64,000 nucleotides of DNA, from positions 186,001 through 250,000 of the forward strand of contig CAVTGS010000009.1 in NCBI GenBank assembly GCA_963734295.1. Direction: 5' to 3'. Within the stretch, counting starts at the first letter, position 1. The number at the start of each line of letters is the position of its first letter. Positions 38,255 to 48,524 of this stretch are shown piece after piece. Below the pieces are notes generated by a model that was not told the origin of the DNA, searched no databases, and was given only the letters and a program-made list of their open reading frames with translations. A program made the translations under genes and the position numbers. This DNA is from JAEUMW01 sp963734295 (GTDB lineage Bacteria > Pseudomonadota > Gammaproteobacteria > Burkholderiales > JAEUMW01).

Positions 38255-40426
38255 ATGACTTCGATCCGTGCGCTCATCCTCACCGGCTTGCTTGCCAGCT
38301 GCACGGGTGCGCCCTGGAACGATCCGTACCCGGCGGGCGACGCCGGCGCCAATACCTACTATTCGGCGTTCACCGAGCGCCCGAAGCACCTCGATCCCGT
38401 CCAGTCCTACAGCGAGAACGAAGCGACGTTCACGTCGCAGGTCTACCAGTCGCCGCTGCAGTACCACTACTACAAGCGACCTTACGAGCTGATCGCCCAG
38501 ACTGCCGTCGAGGTGCCGCGGCCGATCTACCTGGATGCCAAGGGCGAGCGCCTGCCCGACGATGCCAACGCGGACGCGGTGGCGCACAGCGTGTACGAGA
38601 TCCGCATCCGGCCGGGCATTCTCTATCAGCCCCACCCGGCATTTGCGAAGGACGCTTCGGGTCGGCCGCGCTATCACGATCTCGAGGCGCAGGATCTCGC
38701 GGGTGTGTATGAGCTGAGGGACTTCAAAGAGACCGGCACGCGCGAGCTGACGGCCGCCGACTACGTTTATCAGATCAAGCGCCTGGCGCACCCGCGCCTG
38801 CATTCGCCGGTGTTCGGTCTGATGAGCGAGTACATCGTCGGACTGAAGGAGCTTGCGGCGGCGCTCAAGCAGGCGGACGAGCAACTCGCGCGCGCGGGGC
38901 GCAAGGGCGCCTATCTCGATCTCACGCAGTTTCCGCTCGCCGGCGCCGAGGTCGTCGATCGTTATACCTACCGGATCAAGCTCAAGGGCAAGTATCCGCA
39001 GTTCGGGTACTGGCTCGCCATGCCCTTCTTCGCGCCGGTACCGGAGGAGGCCGAGCGCTTCTTCGCGCAGCCCGGCATGGCGGAAAGAAACCTCACGCTC
39101 GACTGGTATCCGGTGGGCACGGGCCCCTTCATGCTCACCGTGAACAACCCGAACCGGCAGATGGTGCTCGAGCGCAATCCCAACTTCACGGGCGAGGTCT
39201 ACCCCGGCGAGGGCGAACCAGGGGACGCGGAGCAGCGGGTTGCTCCAGGACGCCGGCAAGCCGCTGCCGTTTCTCGACAAGGCCGTGTTCAGCCTGGAGA
39301 AGGAGAGCATTCCCTACTGGAACAAGTTTCTGCAGGGCTACTACGACGCGTCCGGCATCAGCTCGGATACCTTCGATCAGGCGGTCGCGATCACGGCCCA
39401 GGGCGACATCGGGCTCACCGACGCGATGCAGGACAAGGGCATCCGCCTGGTGACATCGGTGGCCCCGACCGACATCTACATGGGCTTCAACATGCTCGAT
39501 CCCGGTGGTCGGCGGGGACAGCGAGCGCGCCCGCAAGCTGCGTCGTGCGATTTCCATCGCCATGGACTACGAGGAGTACATCTCCATCTTCGCCAACGGC
39601 CGCGGCATTCGCCGCGCAGGGACCGATTCCGCCTGTCGATTTTCGGACATCGCGACGGCGCGGCGGGGATCAATCCCTACGTCTACGACTGGGTCGACGG
39701 CCAGCCGCAGCGCAAGTCGATCGACGGACGCGAAGCAGCTGCTCGCCGAAGCGGGTTACCCCGACGGCATCGAAACGGCAACCGGCAAGCCGCTCGTGCT
39801 CAATCTCGATGTCACCGCCCGCGGTCCCGACGACAAGGCGCGGCTCGACTGGGTGCGCAAGCAGTTCGCCAAGCTCGATCTGCAGCTCGTGGTCCGCGCC
39901 ACCGACTACAACCGCTTCCAGGACAAGATCCGCAAGGGCAACGCGCAGATCTTCCAGTGGGGCTGGAACGGGGACTATCCCGATCCCGAGAACTTCCTCT
40001 TCCTGCTCCATGGGCCGCAGAGCCGCGCGAAGCACGAGGGCGAGAACTCCGCGAACTACGCAAACCCGGACTACGACCGGCTCTTCGAGCGCATGCGGAA
40101 CATGGACAACGGTCCCGAGCGCCAGGCCATCATCGACGAGATGCTGGAGATCGCGCGCCGCGACGCGCCCTGGGTGTGGGGGCTGCATCCCAAGGAATAC
40201 AGCCTGTTCCAGCCCTGGGTGTTCAACCAGAAGCCGAATCAGATGGCGCGCAACGGCCTCAAGTACGTGCGCATCGACCCGGCGTCTGCGGCGGGAGAAG
40301 CGGCAGGCATGGAACGCGCCGGTGCTGTGGCCGCTCGCGCTCGGTTTAGCGGCGCTGCTCGCCGCCGTGACGCCGGCGTGGATCGCTTACCGGCGCCGCG
40401 AACGGCGCGCGGCCGCCCATGCTTGA
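38255..40426 (+). CDS. peptide/oligopeptide ABC transporter substrate-binding lipoprotein (frame broken about six times)
   Basis: Captures peptides for the permease and ATPase genes that follow. The lipobox LLASC is near residue 14. The SBP_bac_5 domain is seen in LTAADYVYQIKRLAHPRLHS, YPVGTGPFMLT, YWNKFLQGYYDASG and WGWNGDYPDPENFLFLLHG. Breaks lie near 39235, 39497, 39607, 39635, 39725 and 40285, and each needs one base removed. The repaired protein is about 721 residues. It ends with a hydrophobic helix (LWPLALGLAALLAAVTPAWI) and a basic tail, an unusual extra membrane anchor. The stop overlaps the first permease start by 8 bases. Confidence 0.82.
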   Translation: MTSIRALILTGLLASCTGAPWNDPYPAGDAGANTYYSAFTERPKHLDPVQSYSENEATFTSQVYQSPLQYHYYKRPYELIAQTAVEVPRPIYLDAKGERLPDDANADAVAHSVYEIRIRPGILYQPHPAFAKDASGRPRYHDLEAQDLAGVYELRDFKETGTRELTAADYVYQIKRLAHPRLHSPVFGLMSEYIVGLKELAAALKQADEQLARAGRKGAYLDLTQFPLAGAEVVDRYTYRIKLKGKYPQFGYWLAMPFFAPVPEEAERFFAQPGMAERNLTLDWYPVGTGPFMLTVNNPNRQMVLERNPNFTGEVYPGEGEPGDAEQRVAPGRRQAAAVSRQGRVQPGEGEHSLLEQVSAGLLRRVRHQLGYLRSGGRDHGPGRHRAHRRDAGQGHPPGDIGGPDRHLHGLQHARSRWSAGTASAPASCVVRFPSPWTTRSTSPSSPTAAAFAAQGPIPPVDFRTSRRRGGDQSLRLRLGRRPAAAQVDRRTRSSCSPKRVTPTASKRQPASRSCSISMSPPAVPTTRRGSTGCASSSPSSICSSWSAPPTTTASRTRSARATRRSSSGAGTGTIPIPRTSSSCSMGRRAARSTRARTPRTTQTRTTTGSSSACGTWTTVPSARPSSTRCWRSRAATRPGCGGCIPRNTACSSPGCSTRSRIRWRATASSTCASTRRLRREKRQAWNAPVLWPLALGLAALLAAVTPAWIAYRRRERRAAAHA

Positions 40427-41398
40427 TTACGTCGTGCGTCGGGTCGCCTATGCGATCCCGATCCTGATCGGCGTGAACCTGATCACCTTCGCGCTCTTCT
40501 TCGTGGTCAACACCCCCGACGACATGGCACGCATCCAGCTCGGTGCCAAGCGGGTGACGCCGGAGGCGATCGAGAAGTGGAAGGCGGAGCGCGGCTACGA
40601 CAAGCCGCTTCTCTACAACGCGCAGGCAGAAGGGGTGAAGCGCTTCACCGACACCATCTTCTACGAGAAATCCGCGCGGCTCTTCGCGTTCGACTTCGGA
40701 CGCTCCGACGACGGCCGCGACATCGGCCGCGAGATTCGCAACCGCATGGGGCCGAGCCTCGCAATCGCGGTGCCGGTGTTCCTGATCGGGCTCGTCGCCT
40801 ACCTCACGTTCTCGCTGATCCTGGCGTTTTTCCGGGCCACGTACGTCGACTTCTCCGGCGTGGTCGCTGTGCGTGGCCCTCATGTCCATCTCCGGGATGT
40901 TCTACATCATCGGCGGGCAGTACGTCGTGAGCAAGCTGTGGCGGCTGGCGCCGATCTCCGGCTTCGGCGAGGGCCTCGATGCCGCGAAGTTTCTCGTCCT
41001 GCCGGTGCTGGTCGCGCTCGTCGCGAGCCTGGGCGAGCGCACGCGCTGGTACCGGACCATCTTCCTCGAGGAGATGAACAAGGATTACGTCCGCACGGCC
41101 CGCGCCAAGGGCCTATCCGAGATGCGGGTGCTCTTCACGCCACGTGCTCCGCAATGCGCTGATCCCGATCCTGACCGGCGCGGTGGTGGTGATTCCACTT
41201 CTTTTCATGGGCAGCCTGGTGACGGAATCCTTCTTCGGCATTCCCGGTCTCGGCAGCTACACCATCGACGCCATCAACAGCCAGGACTTCGCGGTGGTGC
41301 GGGCGATGGTGTTCCTGGGCTCGTTTCTCTACATCATCGGTCTCCTGCTCACCGATCTGTCGTACACCCTGGTCGATCCGCGCATCCGACTCGAATGA
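40419..41398 (+). CDS. peptide ABC transporter permease, DppB/OppB/YejB type (frame broken twice)
   Basis: Inner-membrane channel subunit. It begins MLDYVVRRVAYAIPILIGVN, typical of this family, and continues with several membrane helices and the cytoplasmic EAA-type loop RTARAKGLSEMRVLF before HVLRNALIPILTG. Breaks occur near 40862 and 41133; each is repaired by removing one base, giving 325 residues. The stop overlaps the next permease start (ATGA). Confidence 0.85.
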
Positions 41399-42868
41399 CC
41401 GATGTGAAAATCGTCGTCCTCTGGACGGACGCGCTGGTGTTCCTGCTGCTCGCGGGCATTCTTGGCTTTGCTCTCTACGTCCGGCGCAAGGAGCATCTCA
41501 CCGCCCCCTGGCGGCGCGTCGCGCACTCGCGTGCCGGCATGGCCGCCCTCGTCGTGCTGGCGGTGTTCCTGGTGATCGGCGTGCTCGACTCGCTGCACTT
41601 CCGTCCCGCCGTTGCAGGAGCCGGGAAGGACGGCGAGAAGTCTTACGCGGTCGAGGTGCTGTCGCTTTTCGACGTACTGGCAACACCGCTCAGGGAGCGG
41701 AAGGAGAAGAGCTACTCCGCGCCGCTCGCCGCGCATCTCTTTGCCAAGCAGACCTTGGAGTTGCCCGACGGCCGCCAGGTGCGGGAGTATCCGCGGCTCG
41801 TCCACGGTGGAGCGCACTTGGGCGATCCCGCTACCGAGCACGGCCCCGACCTGCTGCAGCGAAGCGGCCTCGGCCTCGCCCTCGGCGCCGCGGTCTGGCT
41901 GATCGTCGACGTCCTCTCGACCCTGATCCTCGCGCGCCGCAGCCGCTCGACCTTCGGCGCGGTCCATCGCGATTTGTGGCGGGGTGCGACGGCCGTCCCG
42001 TGGAACGTCATCCTCGTCACCGTCGGCGTGCTCCTGCTGGTCGCGGGACCGGTGATCGTGCTTTCCAGCCACTACCACGTGCTGGGCACGGACAAGGTGG
42101 GCCAGGATGTCCTCTATCTCTCGCTCAAGAGCATCCGCACCGGGCTCGTCATCGGCACCCTCACCACGCTCGTGACGCTGCCGCTCGCGCTCCTGCTCGG
42201 CATCATGGCCGGCTACTTCGGCGGCCGCACCGACGACCTCATCCAGTATCTCTACACGACCTTGAATTCGATTCCCGGTGTGCTGCTGATCGCGGCTGCG
42301 GTGCTGATGACCCAGGTTTACATGGATACCCACGCCGAAATGTTCGAGACCGTGAGCCATCGCGCGGACTTCCGACTGCTCTTCCTGTGCATCATCCTCG
42401 GCGTGACGAGCTGGACCGGCCTGTGTCGACTGCTGCGCGGCGAGGCGCTGAAGCTGCGCGAGATGGACTACATTCAGGCCGCCCACGCGTTCGGCGTGCC
42501 GCGGCTTGCGCATCATCACGCGCCACATCCTGCCGAACGTGATGCACATCGTGCTGATCGCGATCGTCATGGACTTCAGCGGACTGGTGCTGGCCGAGGC
42601 GGTGCTGTCGTATGTCGGCGTGGGGGTCGATCCGTCGATGATCAGCTTCGGCACCATGATCAACGGTGCGCGTCTCGAGATGGCACGGGAGCCGATGGTG
42701 TGGTGGTCGCTCGCCGCCGCGTTCGTCTTCATGTTCCTGCTCGTGCTGGCCGCGAACCTGTTCGCCGACGCGGTGCGCGATGCCTTCGACCCGCGCGTGC
42801 GTGTGCGGACTCCGGCAGCCGCGCGTAAGCCGGAGCTCGAGCCCGCCTTCGAAGGATCGACGCGGTGA
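41395..42868 (+). CDS. peptide ABC transporter permease, DppC/OppC/YejE type (frame broken once)
   Basis: Second channel subunit, 490 residues after removing one base near 42510. Longer than typical DppC (about 300), with a large N-terminal extension: an extra helix, a periplasmic segment and another helix before the permease core. The core includes GTDKVGQDVLYLSLKSIRTG near residue 233 and the EAA-type loop REMDYIQAAHAFGVPR, interrupted by the break, before RIITRHILPNVMHI. The extended form resembles YejE-like permeases. The stop overlaps the ATPase start. Confidence 0.83.
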
Positions 42869-43850
42869 GGACTTCGCCGCTGCTGCAGGTGGAAAACCTG
42901 CGGACCGTGCTCGACACGGCAGCGGGAGAGGTGCGCGCGGTGGATGGGCTGTCGCTCGAGATCCAGCGCGGCGAAACCTTTGCGCTCCTCGGCGAGTCCG
43001 GCTGCGGCAAGTCGATGGCCGCGCTGTCGATCACGCGGCTCCTGCCCGATGTCGGCCGCATCACCGGCGGCAGCGTGCGCCTCGAGGGCGAGGAACTGCT
43101 CGCGGTGCCGGAAGCGGCGATGCGCGACGTGCGCGGCGGGCGCATCGGCATGATCTTCCAGGAGCCGGGGACGAGCCTGAACCCGGTGATGACCGTCGGC
43201 GAGCAGATCGTCGAAGCGATCGAGCGCCACGCCGAGCTCGACGGCGGCGGCGGCGCGGCACGCGCGCTGGAGATGCTCGATGCGGTGCGAATTCCGGACG
43301 GCGCGCGCCGCTTCGACGAGTATCCGTTCCAGCTCTCGGGCGGGATGAAGCAGCGCGTCATGATCGCGATGGCGCTCGCCTGCAAGCCGAGTCTGCTGCT
43401 CGCGGACGAACCCACCACGGCGCTCGACGTGACCATCCAGGCGCAGGTACTCGACCTGCTGCGCGCGCTGCAGCGCGAGAACGGCATGGCGATCCTGCTC
43501 ATCACCCACGATCTCGGAGTGGTTGCAGAGACGGCCCATCGGGTCGCCGTGATGTACGCGGGCCACGTGGTCGAGACGGCCGCGCGCGCGGCGTTCTTTC
43601 GCGAGCCCCTGCACCCATACTCGCAGAAGCTTTTCGCCTCGCTCCCCGCGCGTGGCAAGCGTGGCGAAGGTCTCGCCGTGATCCGCGGGAGCGTGCCGCC
43701 GCTTACGCGGCGCTTCGCGGGATGCCGGTTCGCCGAGCGCTGCGAGCACGCGTGGGAGCTGTGCCACGACGTTCCGCCCGCGTGGCGCGACCTCGATGCG
43801 GACCGTGGCGTGCGCTGCCACCTGTATGGAGATGCAGCGACGGCCCGTCC
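42865..43850 (+). CDS. peptide ABC transporter ATPase, DppD/OppD-like (first ATPase unit)
   Basis: Energises peptide import. Walker A LLGESGCGKSMAALS is near residue 42, the signature LSGGMKQRVMIAMALA near residue 158, and Walker B LLLADEPTTALD shortly after. The oligopeptide-type C-terminal domain ends in GVRCHLYGDA. The start is the GTG overlapping the permease stop. No in-frame stop occurs near the end of homology: the frame stays open to 44835, antisense-like in composition. Either a one-base insertion hides the normal stop, or one base should be removed near 43830-43900. Removal would fuse this unit with the following ATPase into a YejF-like 678-residue double ATPase. The end coordinate given is where homology stops. 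Confidence 0.78.
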
Positions 43851-44902
43851 CGGCCGTGAAGCCAGTCCACGAATCCGCAACTACCCCCGCCCCGGTCGAT
43901 GCGGCTCACCGCGCAGTGCCGGCGGCAACCTCGCCCCCGCTCCTGGCGGTCGCGGATCTGGCCGTGCACTTTCCGATCCGCAAGGGCCTGCTGCGGCGGG
44001 TGGCCGGATCGGTAAAGGCGGTGGACGGTGTGTCGCTCGCGATCGGCGCGGGGCGCACCCTCGCCCTGGTCGGCGAGTCGGGGTGCGGCAAGACCACGGT
44101 GGCGCGGGGCATCCTGCGCCTCGTCCCGGCGACCGGCGGACGCGTCGAGTTCGACGGCATCGATTTGCTCACGCTGGATCGCGCGGCACTGCGACCGCGG
44201 CGGCGCGAGCTGCAGATCATCTTCCAGGATCCGTTCTCCTCGCTGAACCCGCGCATGCGGGTCGCGGAGATCGTGGAGGAGGGCATGGTCGCGCTCGGCG
44301 TGGCCGGAGATGGGCCGGCGCGGGCGGCGCGAATCGACGATCTGCTCGGGCAGGTCGGTCTTTCGCGCGACATGCGTTATCGCTATCCGCACGAATTTTC
44401 AGGCGGACAGCGGCAGCGTATCGCGATCGCGCGCGCCTTGTCCGTGGATCCCCGGCTGGTCGTCTGCGACGAGCCGACGAGCGCCCTCGACGTTTCGGTG
44501 CAGGCCCAGATTCTCAATTTGCTGCGCGACCTGCAGACGCGGCTCGGACTCGCGTACCTCTTCATCACCCACAACGTGTCGGTCGTGGCGTTTCTCGCGC
44601 ACGAAGTCGCAGTGATGTATCTCGGGCGCATCGTCGAGCACGGCACGGTGGACGAAGTGCTGGGCAACCCCAGGCACCCCTACACGCGGGCGCTGCTCTC
44701 GGCCGTGCCGACGGTGGACACGGGTCGCAAGCGGGAGGTCGTGCGACTGCAGGGCGATCTGCCGTCAGCGGCCCGGCCGCCCTCCGGATGCCACTTCCAT
44801 CCGCGCTGCGCGGTGGCCCTGCAAACGTGCGCTGAGCGGTATCCGGCGGAGACGGCGCTGACGCGCACCCATCGGGTGCGCTGCCACCTGTATGCCGATT
44901 GA
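43826..44902 (+). CDS. peptide ABC transporter ATPase, DppF/OppF-like (second ATPase unit)
   Basis: Second nucleotide-binding unit. Walker A LVGESGCGKTTVARG, the Q-loop IIFQDPFSSLNPRMR, the signature FSGGQRQRIAIARAL and Walker B LVVCDEPTSALDVSV are all intact. The C-terminal oligopeptide domain has SGCHFHPRCAVALQTC and ends RCHLYAD. A possible start is the ATG at 43826, giving a 358-residue protein with a 40-residue proline/alanine-rich leader. That leader could instead be the linker of a fused double ATPase (see the preceding entry). Confidence 0.85.
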   Translation: MEMQRRPVPAVKPVHESATTPAPVDAAHRAVPAATSPPLLAVADLAVHFPIRKGLLRRVAGSVKAVDGVSLAIGAGRTLALVGESGCGKTTVARGILRLVPATGGRVEFDGIDLLTLDRAALRPRRRELQIIFQDPFSSLNPRMRVAEIVEEGMVALGVAGDGPARAARIDDLLGQVGLSRDMRYRYPHEFSGGQRQRIAIARALSVDPRLVVCDEPTSALDVSVQAQILNLLRDLQTRLGLAYLFITHNVSVVAFLAHEVAVMYLGRIVEHGTVDEVLGNPRHPYTRALLSAVPTVDTGRKREVVRLQGDLPSAARPPSGCHFHPRCAVALQTCAERYPAETALTRTHRVRCHLYAD

Positions 44903-44908
44903 GTCGGG

Positions 44909-46361
44909 TTATCGCCCGGCGCGGGCGACGAAGGTCTTGCGGGACGCGGCGGCAGGTTTCCCGTCACGCGACTGTGACGCCGCGGTCTTGCCGCCTTTCG
45001 ACGACTGAGGCTGCAGGACTGACTTGGTCCTGTAACCAGCATTCCCGCCCATCGCCACGGCCTTTTGCGACTTGCCAGCTGGACGCGGCGCGGAGTACCT
45101 CGGCTCGTCGGCCGTGAACCCCAGGCTCGCGAGCGTCGCAGCATCGAGCTCGCCGATGCGGTTTCCCGCCTGACCGGGGGCCTGGACCAGCAAGGTCTGC
45201 CCCGGTACGAGCCGCGCGCTCACCGAGAGGCCATTGACCTCCGCCAGCCGCCCCGGCGCCATGCCGAAGCGCGACGCGACGCGGTCGATGCGGTCCTTGC
45301 GCGTGACGCGGTAGGTCTGCCAGCTCACGAGCGGCCCATCGTTCCTGAGAAGGCCACTTGCGAACTGATCGACCTTTTCCGCCGGCACGAGCACCGGTCG
45401 GGCTTCCTCGGGCATGAGGACCGGACGGTTGTAGGCCGGATTGAGCGACAGGAACTCGGACAGCGGAATGCCCGCCAGGCGCGCCGCGGTCTCCGCATCC
45501 ATCTGGCGCCGCGTCGACACGGTCGAAAAATACGGCTGGTTCGGAATGTCGAGAATCGCGATGCCATAGCGCTGCGGCGCTGCCACGAGACTCTTGACTG
45601 CTTGCAGCTTGGGCACGTAGTTCCGCGTTTCCGCCGGCAGCGGCAGGTTTACGTAGTCCGTCGGCAGACCCGCCGCCGCATTCTTCGCGATGGCGCGGCC
45701 GACCGCTCCCTCGCCGGCGTTGTAGGCGGCGAGCGCGAGATCCCAGCTCCCGAACATATCGTAGAGCTTTTCGAGGTAATCCAGCGCGGCCTGGGTCGCC
45801 TGCAGGACATCCCGACGCTCGTCGTACCAGTGGTTCTGATCGAGCCCGTAGATGCGGCCGGTGGAGGGAATGAACTGCCAGATGCCCGAGGCGCGGGCGG
45901 ACGACAGGGCAGTCGGGTTGTACGCGCTTTCGATCAACGGCAGCAGGGCGATCTCGGTCGGCAGGCCCCGCTTCTCGACTTCCTCCACGACGTGATACAG
46001 GTACCGCCGGCTGCGGTCGAGCATCCGCGTCATGTATTCCGGACGGTTGAGGTAGTAGGCGAGGTGCTCGGCCACGAGGGGGCTCGCGCAGTCCGTCATC
46101 GCGAAGCCGAAGCGGATGCGCGCCCAGAGCGACGACGATGTCACGGTCAGATCGTGCCCCTCGGCCAAGTCGATTACGGTGACCGTCACCGGCGCGTACT
46201 CGATGACGCCATCGGGTGCGGGCACGACGGCAGCAGGCGACTCGGTACGAACCGCCGCAGCCTCCACGGAGGCGGGCAGCGCGGCATCCTGGGCTACGGC
46301 GGACGCCTGGCTCAGACGCGACGATCACACTTGCAAAAACGGTCGTAAGGGGCTGTCGCAT
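44909..46361 (-). CDS. mltD: membrane-bound lytic murein transglycosylase D with LysM (frame broken once)
   Basis: Cleaves peptidoglycan glycan strands with formation of anhydro-muramic ends. The SLT catalytic domain contains IESAYNPTALSSARASGIWQ with the catalytic glutamate, then AAYNAGEGAVGRA. A LysM-like repeat (YRVTRKDRIDRVASRFGM) and a lysine/alanine-rich tail follow. The frame from 46267 lacks a signal peptide. Removing one base near 46312-46320 joins it to the ATG at 46361 and creates a clean signal peptide ending in SQASAVAQD, giving 483 residues. Convergent with the ABC operon and upstream of nothing co-directional. Confidence 0.88.
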
Positions 46362-46473
46362 CGATCTTTTTCCTCCGTGTTTTGGAGATGGTACCCACGC
46401 CTCGATACCAGGGTCAAGGCAAAAGTCGTGCGGGTGCGCTGGCGCCGCCCGACGGTACACGGACCGCAAGGAG

Positions 46474-47250
46474 TCAGAAGCGGTTCTTCCACTCCCGCAG
46501 CGCGGCGAACACGGCCACGGGACCGGCGAGCGCCGCCCCCGTCTCGCGGCATGCCGCCGCCGCGACCACGGGATCATCGCAGCGCAAGAAGGGATTCCCG
46601 CGCTTCTCGCGGGCGAGCGACGAGGGCAGCGTCGGCTGCTGGCGGCGGCGCAGGTCGGCGGCTTCCTGCGCCCAGGTCGCGAGCAAAGGGTTGGCGGGAT
46701 CGACGGTACGACCGAAACGCAGGTTGGATTCGGTGTACTCGTGGCCGCAGTACACCCGGGTGTCCTCGGGCAGCGCTGCGAGCCTGGTCAAGGACGTGAG
46801 CATCTGCAGCGGCGTGCCTTCGAAGAGCCGTCCGCAGCCGCACGCGAAGAGCGTGTCGCCACAGAAAAGCATGTTTGCTCCATAATAGGCGACGTGCGTC
46901 AGCGTATGGCCCGGAATCTCCAGCACCCGCAGCTCGAGTCCGAACACCGGCAGTTGGAAGACGTCGCCTTCCCCGACCCGGTGCGTCACGCAGCCGATGC
47001 GCTCGTCGATCGGGGCGTACACGGGCACCGGATGCTGCCGCGTCAGCGCGCAGACTCCGCCGACGTGGTCGTCGTGGTGATGCGTGGCCAGAATCGCCGA
47101 CAGCGCGAGCTGCTCCCGAGCGAGATAGGCGGTAACCGGCGCGGCGTCGCCGGGATCGACGACCACCGCATGGCGCTCGTCGCGGAGGCACCAGATATAG
47201 TTGTCCCGGAAAGCCGGGATCGGCACGACCTGAATGGACTCGTTCATCAC
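46474..47250 (-). CDS. gloB: hydroxyacylglutathione hydrolase (glyoxalase II)
   Basis: Hydrolyses S-lactoylglutathione to lactate and glutathione, the second step of methylglyoxal detoxification. A 258-residue metallo-beta-lactamase-fold protein. The metal-binding motif ATHHHDDHVGG is near residue 55, the second histidine in IPGHTLTHVAYY near residue 112, the bridging aspartate in LFCGDTLFACGCGRLFEG, and the C-terminal glutathione-binding region in CGHEYTESNLRF. Divergent from the methyltransferase gene with 26 bases between starts. Confidence 0.94.
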   Translation of the reverse strand: MMNESIQVVPIPAFRDNYIWCLRDERHAVVVDPGDAAPVTAYLAREQLALSAILATHHHDDHVGGVCALTRQHPVPVYAPIDERIGCVTHRVGEGDVFQLPVFGLELRVLEIPGHTLTHVAYYGANMLFCGDTLFACGCGRLFEGTPLQMLTSLTRLAALPEDTRVYCGHEYTESNLRFGRTVDPANPLLATWAQEAADLRRRQQPTLPSSLAREKRGNPFLRCDDPVVAAAACRETGAALAGPVAVFAALREWKNRF

Positions 47251-47276
47251 CTTCGATCATAGCCGCTTCGCCTCCC

Positions 47277-48029
47277 ATGCAAAATCCCCCGCGCTCCTTG
47301 CTGGAATGGCTTGATTCACCGCTCGGCGAATACCTGCTCGAGCGGGAGTTCGCGTACCTCGACGGCGTGGTGGCGGATCTCTTCGGTTTCAACGCGATCC
47401 AGATCGGGTTGCCGGAGCACGATTTCCTCCGCGCGAGCCGGATTCCGCTGCGCTGTCGGGTGGGTCCCGCGGGGCCCGTGCAGCTCAAGTGCGATCCGGA
47501 TAATCTGCCGATCGCCGCGAACAGCGTCGACGTGTGTCTTCTGCCGCACGTGCTCGAGTTTGCCGCGCACCCGCATCAGATCCTGCGCGAGGTGCAGAGG
47601 GTTTTGATGCCCGAAGGCCACCTGATCGTCACCGGCTTCAATCCGTGGAGTCTGTGGGGCATCCGCCGGGTGCTGAAGCGCGGGCGCGATCAGTACCCCT
47701 GGTGCGGCCGCTTCATTACCCTGCCGCGCCTCAAGGACTGGCTCGCGCTGCTCGGGTTCGAGGTCGCAGGCGGCTGCATGAGCTGCTATGCGCCGCCTTT
47801 CGGCCGCGAGCAGTGGCTGCATCGGTTCCGCTTCATGGAGGCGGCGGGGGACCGGTGGTGGCCGATCGCGGGCGGGGTCTACTTCCTCGACGCGGTCAAG
47901 CGCGTGCCGGGCATGCGTGTCATCACGCCCAAGTGGAACGGGCGGCTCATCCCGAACGAAGCCCTCGCCTCGGCGACGCAGCAGGTCGCGCGCGGCCGGT
48001 TGAGGCTCGTCGCGAAAGAACAAGAGTGA
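47277..48029 (+). CDS. class I SAM-dependent methyltransferase
   Basis: A 250-residue methyltransferase with a Methyltransf_11 core. The region ANSVDVCLLPHVLEFAAHPH near residue 80 is the post-I/motif II block, followed by EVQRVLMPEGHLIVTGFNPW. The glycine-rich motif I is weak. This gene is found between gloB and rnhA in many beta- and gammaproteobacteria, but its substrate is not established as far as I know. The stop overlaps the rnhA GTG start. Confidence 0.85.
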   Translation: MQNPPRSLLEWLDSPLGEYLLEREFAYLDGVVADLFGFNAIQIGLPEHDFLRASRIPLRCRVGPAGPVQLKCDPDNLPIAANSVDVCLLPHVLEFAAHPHQILREVQRVLMPEGHLIVTGFNPWSLWGIRRVLKRGRDQYPWCGRFITLPRLKDWLALLGFEVAGGCMSCYAPPFGREQWLHRFRFMEAAGDRWWPIAGGVYFLDAVKRVPGMRVITPKWNGRLIPNEALASATQQVARGRLRLVAKEQE

Positions 48030-48479
48030 CTGCCGGGGGCTGCGTCGAGATTTACACCGACGGCGCGTGCAAGGGCAATCCCGGGCCGGGGCGGGTGGGG
48101 CGCGCTGCTGCGGTTCGACGGCAAGGAGCGCGAGCTCTTCGGCGGCGAGGCGGAGACCACCAACAACCGGATGGAGCTTCTCGCCGTCATCGAGGCACTG
48201 GCCGCGCTCAAACGTTCGTGCCGCGTGCGGGTCCACACCGATTCCCGGTACGTGCAGCAGGGCATCACCGCCTGGATCGGGAACTGGAAGCGCCGCGGCT
48301 GGCGCACTGCGGACGGGAAGCCGGTCAAGAACGTCGATCTCTGGCGGCGCCTGGACGACCTCGCCGCCGGGCACGAGGTGCAGTGGATCTGGGTCAAGGG
48401 CCACGCAGGCCACGACGGCAACGAGCGCGCCGATGCGCTCGCCAACCGCGGCGCGGCCATGCCGGCGGGCGGTCAGTGA
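48026..48479 (+). CDS. rnhA: ribonuclease HI (frame broken once)
   Basis: Degrades RNA in RNA-DNA hybrids. All acidic residues are visible: VEIYTDGACKGNPGPG (first Asp), NNRMELLAVIEAL (Glu), VHTDSRYVQQG (Asp) and GHAGHDGNERADALAN (last Asp). The frame breaks in the G-rich run at about 48086-48100. Removing one G yields PGPGGWGALLRFDG and a 150-residue protein, the normal length. The GTG start overlaps the preceding stop. Confidence 0.92.
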
Positions 48480-48524
48480 CGGCCGCGTTGGCGCAGGGAT
48501 ACGTCATCCGGCGCGCGTGAAGCC

